This document shows positions 61,099-64,000 of a DNA stretch of 64,000 bases, piece by piece. Numbering within the stretch: the first letter of the stretch is position 1; each line of letters begins with the position of its first letter. This DNA comes from Paeniglutamicibacter psychrophenolicus (GTDB taxonomy: Bacteria; Actinomycetota; Actinomycetes; Actinomycetales; Micrococcaceae), in the NCBI RefSeq assembly GCF_030812255.1, contig NZ_JAUSSH010000016.1, forward strand, positions 1 to 64,000, in the 5' to 3' direction. A model generated the notes under the pieces. It saw nothing but the letters and a program-made list of their open reading frames with translations, was not told the origin of the DNA and did not search any database. Made by a program: the position numbers and the translations under genes.

Positions 61099-62104
61099 TG
61101 GCATCTCCGAAAGTGACCTGGAACTCGTCAACGCCCTGCAGCTGGCACCGCGAGCCAGCTGGAGCGAGCTGTCGAAGGTCCTGGATGTGCATGCAACCAC
61201 ACTCTCACGCCGCTGGGACCGCATCGCGGAGGCCGGACTGGCTCGCATCTCCACCTCCCCGGGCCATGGCAGCGCCACGCAACTGGAAATGGCATTCGTG
61301 GAGCTGACATGCAGAAACAGCCAGGTCGCGCAGGTCGCTAACGAACTTTTCATGGACCACCGGGCCATGACCGTCCAGTTCATTGCAGGGTCTGCTCACC
61401 TCTTGGTGACGGTTGCCGCTCCCGGGGGCTCACTGGCGGACTTCCTGATCACCACCATTGGGTCCATGGACGGAGTGCTGCACTACTCGGTGCGCACGGT
61501 GACCGGCCAGTTGGTGGAAGCCAGCAAATGGCATTTTCGTGCATTGCCGGCGGCTACGGTGCGCACGCTTCGAAGCATTTCCTCCAGCGCCGGTTCCGCT
61601 CGCGAAGACCGCAACGTTGTGATGGATGAAGCCGACCGCGCGGTGGCGTGTTCCTTGAGCACCAACGGGAGGATGGGCTTCAGGGAAATCGGCGATCGCG
61701 CCGGAATCTCCGCGACGGCCGCGGCCCGACGCGTCAACCGGCTGATAACGGGGAACTTTATCAATGTACGCTGCGATCTGGTGCGTCACGGGCTGGGACG
61801 CAATGTCAGTGCCGTGTTTTGGGGAACCATGTCGCCGGAGGCCATGCTTCTTATTGACCGAGATCTCGGGGCTGAAATACCGGAACTCCGGATCATGATG
61901 GCTGTCACCGGCGCGCACAACATCCACATGGTGGTCTGGCTTAACAGCCCAGCCGATTCGTTGGCCATCGAGCGCAAGATCCTGCGTGCCGTTCCCGGTC
62001 TGACCATCGATGACCGGCGGATCGTCCTAAGGACATTCAAATACAACGGTGCAAGGATCACCGAGTCCGGGGTCTTTGGCGACGTGGTTCCCGTGGGGTA
62101 TTGA
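61073..62104 (+). CDS. Lrp/AsnC-family regulator with two HTH domains (paralogue)
   Basis: 343 residues from the ATG at 61073 (an in-frame ATG at 61055 is also possible). Two HTH modules: ESDLELVNALQLAPRASWSE near the start and EADRAVACSLSTNGRMGFRE with ISATAAARRVNRLITGNFIN in the second half, each followed by a RAM-like alpha-beta segment. It is clearly related to the regulator at 2668-3654, sharing the APRASWSEL core. It is divergent from the amidohydrolase-AbgT operon and likely controls it. A terminator follows. Confidence 0.87.
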   Translation: MAKNLQKIDGISESDLELVNALQLAPRASWSELSKVLDVHATTLSRRWDRIAEAGLARISTSPGHGSATQLEMAFVELTCRNSQVAQVANELFMDHRAMTVQFIAGSAHLLVTVAAPGGSLADFLITTIGSMDGVLHYSVRTVTGQLVEASKWHFRALPAATVRTLRSISSSAGSAREDRNVVMDEADRAVACSLSTNGRMGFREIGDRAGISATAAARRVNRLITGNFINVRCDLVRHGLGRNVSAVFWGTMSPEAMLLIDRDLGAEIPELRIMMAVTGAHNIHMVVWLNSPADSLAIERKILRAVPGLTIDDRRIVLRTFKYNGARITESGVFGDVVPVGY

Positions 62105-62112
62105 AACGAAAC

Positions 62113-62150
62113 GCGAAGGCCGCCACCGAGTGATCGGTGGCGGCCTTCGC
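62113..62150. terminator. Strong bidirectional terminator
   Basis: A perfect 17-bp stem (62113-62129 with 62134-62150) stands between the convergent Lrp-type and hmp genes. Confidence 0.9.
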
Positions 62151-62208
62151 CCCCCAAGCGGGTTCCGCTGATATGCCTATCGTCGCGGGACCCGCGGATT
62201 CCGGGCCG

Positions 62209-63390
62209 TTAGGCTGCGAGCCACAGGTCGGGTCCGAAGACCTCGTAGTGGATGTTGGTGGCCGGGATGCCGGCCTCGATGGCCTGCGAGCGGACCGCGC
62301 GCATGAATGGCAGCGGGCCGCACAGGTACAGGCGGGCATCGGCCGGAAGTTCCAGGTTGGCCAGGGACATGTAGCCCTCGGTGGCTTCGGTGCCTTCGGC
62401 CTTGGCATTGATGTCCTCGAGCCACAGCTTCAGTTCGGCGTTGGGCAGGGAATCGACGGATTCGAGCATCTGCTCCTTGAGCGCCCAGGCATCCTCGTTG
62501 GCCTCCGCGTGCAGCACCATGACCTGGCGGTCCGAGCCCGCCGCGGCCAGGGTGGCCAGCGCGGAGGCGCTCGGGGTGCAGCCGATGCCCGCGGTGGCCA
62601 GGATGATCGGGGCGCCGGTGGTGTCGATGACCAGGTCGCCGTAGGGGTTGGAAAGCTCGATGACGTCCCCGACGTTCAGGTGCTGGTGCATGAACGGGGA
62701 GACCTCGCCGCCGCCGTCGAATTTGGTGGTGATCACGCGCTCGGTCGTGGAGGTGACCGAATCGCTGAGGGTGTACTGGCGGCACTGGCGCAGTCCGTCC
62801 AGCAGCGGGACCCGCACCGAGACGAACTGGCCGGCCTTGGCCACCGTCACCGGGGTGTCGTCCGCCGGGACGAAGCGGAAGGTGACCGAACCGGTCCCGG
62901 CAGCTTCCTTGGCCACGAGCTTCCAGTCGGTCCAGATCTTGTCGTTGGCCTGCTGCGCGTAGAGGCCCTTTTCGATCTTGACCAAGGCGTCGGCCATGAG
63001 CCAGTAGACCTCGGACCAGGCCTCTGCGACCTCGGGGGTCACGGCCTCGCCCAGGTCGTCGACGATGGCGGCAAAGAGGTGCTCGTAGACGATGGCGTAC
63101 TGTTCCTCGACGATGCCCAGCGAGGTGTGCTTGTGGGCGATGCGGGAGAGCACCGCCTCGGGCAGGGTGCCGGGGTTGTTGACCAGGTGGGTGGCGAAGG
63201 CGGCGATGGAGCCGGCCAGGGCCTGCTGCTGTGCACCGTTCTTCTGGTTGGCGCGGGAGAAGAGTCCGTCAAGGAGTTCCGGGCGGGCCGCGAACATCCG
63301 GTCGTAGAACTTCGGGGTGATGTGGGAGATCCGCTCGCCAATGATTGGCAGCGTGGCTTCGATGACCGGGCGGGACTTGTCGGAAAGCAT
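62209..63390 (-). CDS. hmp: Flavohaemoglobin, nitric oxide dioxygenase
   Basis: 393 residues from the ATG at 63390, with AAGGAG eight bases upstream. The globin domain covers about 1-135 (FYDRMFAARPELLDGLFSRA; proximal His in IAHKHTSLGI), the FAD domain has CRQYTLSDS, and the NAD domain has ATAGIGCTPSASALATLAA and LYLCGPLPFMRAV. It oxidises NO to nitrate using O2 and NAD(P)H. It lies downstream of the Rrf2 regulator gene on the same strand, with palindromic operators between them. Confidence 0.96.
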   Translation of the reverse strand: MLSDKSRPVIEATLPIIGERISHITPKFYDRMFAARPELLDGLFSRANQKNGAQQQALAGSIAAFATHLVNNPGTLPEAVLSRIAHKHTSLGIVEEQYAIVYEHLFAAIVDDLGEAVTPEVAEAWSEVYWLMADALVKIEKGLYAQQANDKIWTDWKLVAKEAAGTGSVTFRFVPADDTPVTVAKAGQFVSVRVPLLDGLRQCRQYTLSDSVTSTTERVITTKFDGGGEVSPFMHQHLNVGDVIELSNPYGDLVIDTTGAPIILATAGIGCTPSASALATLAAAGSDRQVMVLHAEANEDAWALKEQMLESVDSLPNAELKLWLEDINAKAEGTEATEGYMSLANLELPADARLYLCGPLPFMRAVRSQAIEAGIPATNIHYEVFGPDLWLAA

Positions 63391-63420
63391 CTTGTGGCTC
63401 CTTGACGAAGGGTGGCTCTT

Positions 63421-63471
63421 ATCTTGCATCTGTCATGCAAGATTGATACTTCATTTCTACATGGCGTAGAA
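63421..63471. promoter_or_regulatory. Two palindromic operators upstream of hmp
   Basis: ATCTTGCAT (63421-63429), 5-base spacer, ATGCAAGAT (63435-63443) is a perfect 23-bp inverted repeat. Thirty-one bases further (centre to centre) TTCTAC, 5 bases, GTAGAA (63455-63471, the arms within it) forms a second. They fit the NsrR-type regulator encoded next door; the spacing of three helical turns suggests cooperative binding. Confidence 0.65.
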
Positions 63472-63520
63472 GTTTGATGCAAATCGGCCCGTCAATTTCG
63501 TGAAGAAGGGTGTCATTTCG

Positions 63521-63562
63521 GGGGCATTGAACCCCCGTGCCCGCGCGCCCGCGCAATGCCCC
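63521..63562. repeat. Inverted repeat downstream of the Rrf2 gene
   Basis: GGGGCATTG (63521-63529) and CAATGCCCC (63554-63562) are perfect inverted arms separated by 24 bases. It may act as the terminator of the nsrR-like gene, which ends at 63602 on the minus strand. Confidence 0.4.
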
Positions 63563-63601
63563 TGACACCGCTACAGGGCCCGGAAATCGGGGCTCTGGTG
63601 G

Positions 63602-64000
63602 TCAGGGCATGGCGGGGAAAGGCAGTGGTGCCTTGGTGGAAATGGAGGTGAGATCCTCGACACTGAGCAGGTCCAGCTCCGCGTAGAAGGCCTCGCGGGC
63701 CCGGCGCAGGGCGCTGCGCAGCTTGCACGCGGCAAGCAGCGGGCAGGGGACACCGGCCTCGGAGATGCAGTCGACAACATCCTCGCGGAGATCGAGATCG
63801 CGCATCAAGGTGCCCACGCGCAGCTCCAGGCCGCGGCCGGTGATCTGCGATCCGCCGTAGCGCCCACGCGCCACATCCAGGGCACCGCGGTTGCGCAGCT
63901 CAACGACGGCCTTGGCCACGTGGTTGTAGGGCACGCCGATCTGCTCGGCGATGTCCTTGGTGGTGACCTGCTGGTCGCGACGGGAGCCGAGAAACATCAA
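63602..64000 (-). CDS. nsrR: Rrf2-family iron-sulfur regulator, NsrR-like (5' end outside the window)
   Basis: The visible 132 residues lack the first residues, which lie past the window edge. The HTH is QQVTTKDIAEQIGVPYNHVA, then the wing RNRGALDVARGRYGGSQITG. Three cysteines in DCISEAGVPCPLLAACKLRS are spaced as in the [4Fe-4S] cluster ligands of NsrR. NsrR senses NO and controls hmp, which is the next gene downstream. The tail ISTKAPLPFPAMP follows the last Cys region. Confidence 0.85.
   Translation of the reverse strand: MMFLGSRRDQQVTTKDIAEQIGVPYNHVAKAVVELRNRGALDVARGRYGGSQITGRGLELRVGTLMRDLDLREDVVDCISEAGVPCPLLAACKLRSALRRAREAFYAELDLLSVEDLTSISTKAPLPFPAMP

Overview
The window reads as ordinary chromosome of a high-GC Gram-positive bacterium, most likely an Arthrobacter-like Micrococcaceae (Arthrobacter, Paeniglutamicibacter or a relative). 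The signs are strong G/C third-position bias, an Lhr-type giant helicase, GTP-dependent PEP carboxykinase, a ceb-type beta-glucoside cluster with LacI operators, LtrA, YhgE/Pip, and many starts that sit 6-7 bases behind a TANNNT -10 box (leaderless transcripts). The genus is an inference from gene content. No phage, insertion sequence, integrase or CRISPR array was seen.

Layout. 1-12.2 kb: NUDIX-like protein, drug-type MFS exporter, a two-HTH Lrp/AsnC regulator divergent from an M20 amidohydrolase + MHS permease, an old yellow enzyme, a small ribbon-helix-helix gene coupled to a VOC gene, a YdeI-like protein, a glutamine amidotransferase-like protein, an SDR and DUF1684. 12.2-22.1 kb (mostly minus strand): large coiled-coil membrane protein, RluA-type pseudouridine synthase, Nei-type glycosylase, lhr, small membrane protein and rlmH. 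22.2-27.2 kb: PAP2 phosphatase, NmrA-like protein, then a compact divergent locus of an NrtR-like Nudix regulator against an SPFH protein plus an NAD-kinase-fold protein, with paired operators between them; tRNA-Ser(CGA). 27.2-35.7 kb: winged-helix protein, tadA, FAD oxidase, upp, an OmpR-type two-component system, a long AT-richer spacer with nested inverted repeats (possible structured RNA) before an orphan winged-helix regulator, and SixA. 36.0-42.7 kb: a P-loop DUF1611-like protein coupled to an ABC-exporter-like protein with a ruined nucleotide site, facing an ABC-like/YhgE/TetR operon whose promoter carries a perfect TetR-type palindrome. 42.8-45.9 kb: lactonase-like, alpha/beta hydrolase, LtrA. 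45.9-53.9 kb: two identical tRNA-Arg(ACG) genes bracket an 8-kb block holding a LysE-type gene, the ceb-like ABC transporter, GH1 beta-glucosidase, LacI regulator and a DUF2804 remnant. 54.2-64 kb: pckG, PadR + alpha/beta hydrolase, a second amidohydrolase + transporter (AbgT) pair divergent from a paralogous two-HTH Lrp regulator, then hmp and an NsrR-like Rrf2 regulator with palindromic operators.

How the parts work together. Most loci are small self-contained regulator-plus-effector units: uptake and hydrolysis of beta-glucosides under a CebR-like repressor; uptake and hydrolysis of amide/peptide-type compounds under two sister Lrp regulators; NO detoxification (hmp) next to nsrR; and a possible NAD-responsive unit (Nudix regulator, SPFH, NAD-kinase fold). 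The most intriguing parts are the Nudix/SPFH/NAD-kinase-fold locus, the DUF1611/degenerate-ABC pair, the nested inverted repeats at 34.1-34.2 kb, and the tRNA-bracketed beta-glucoside block.
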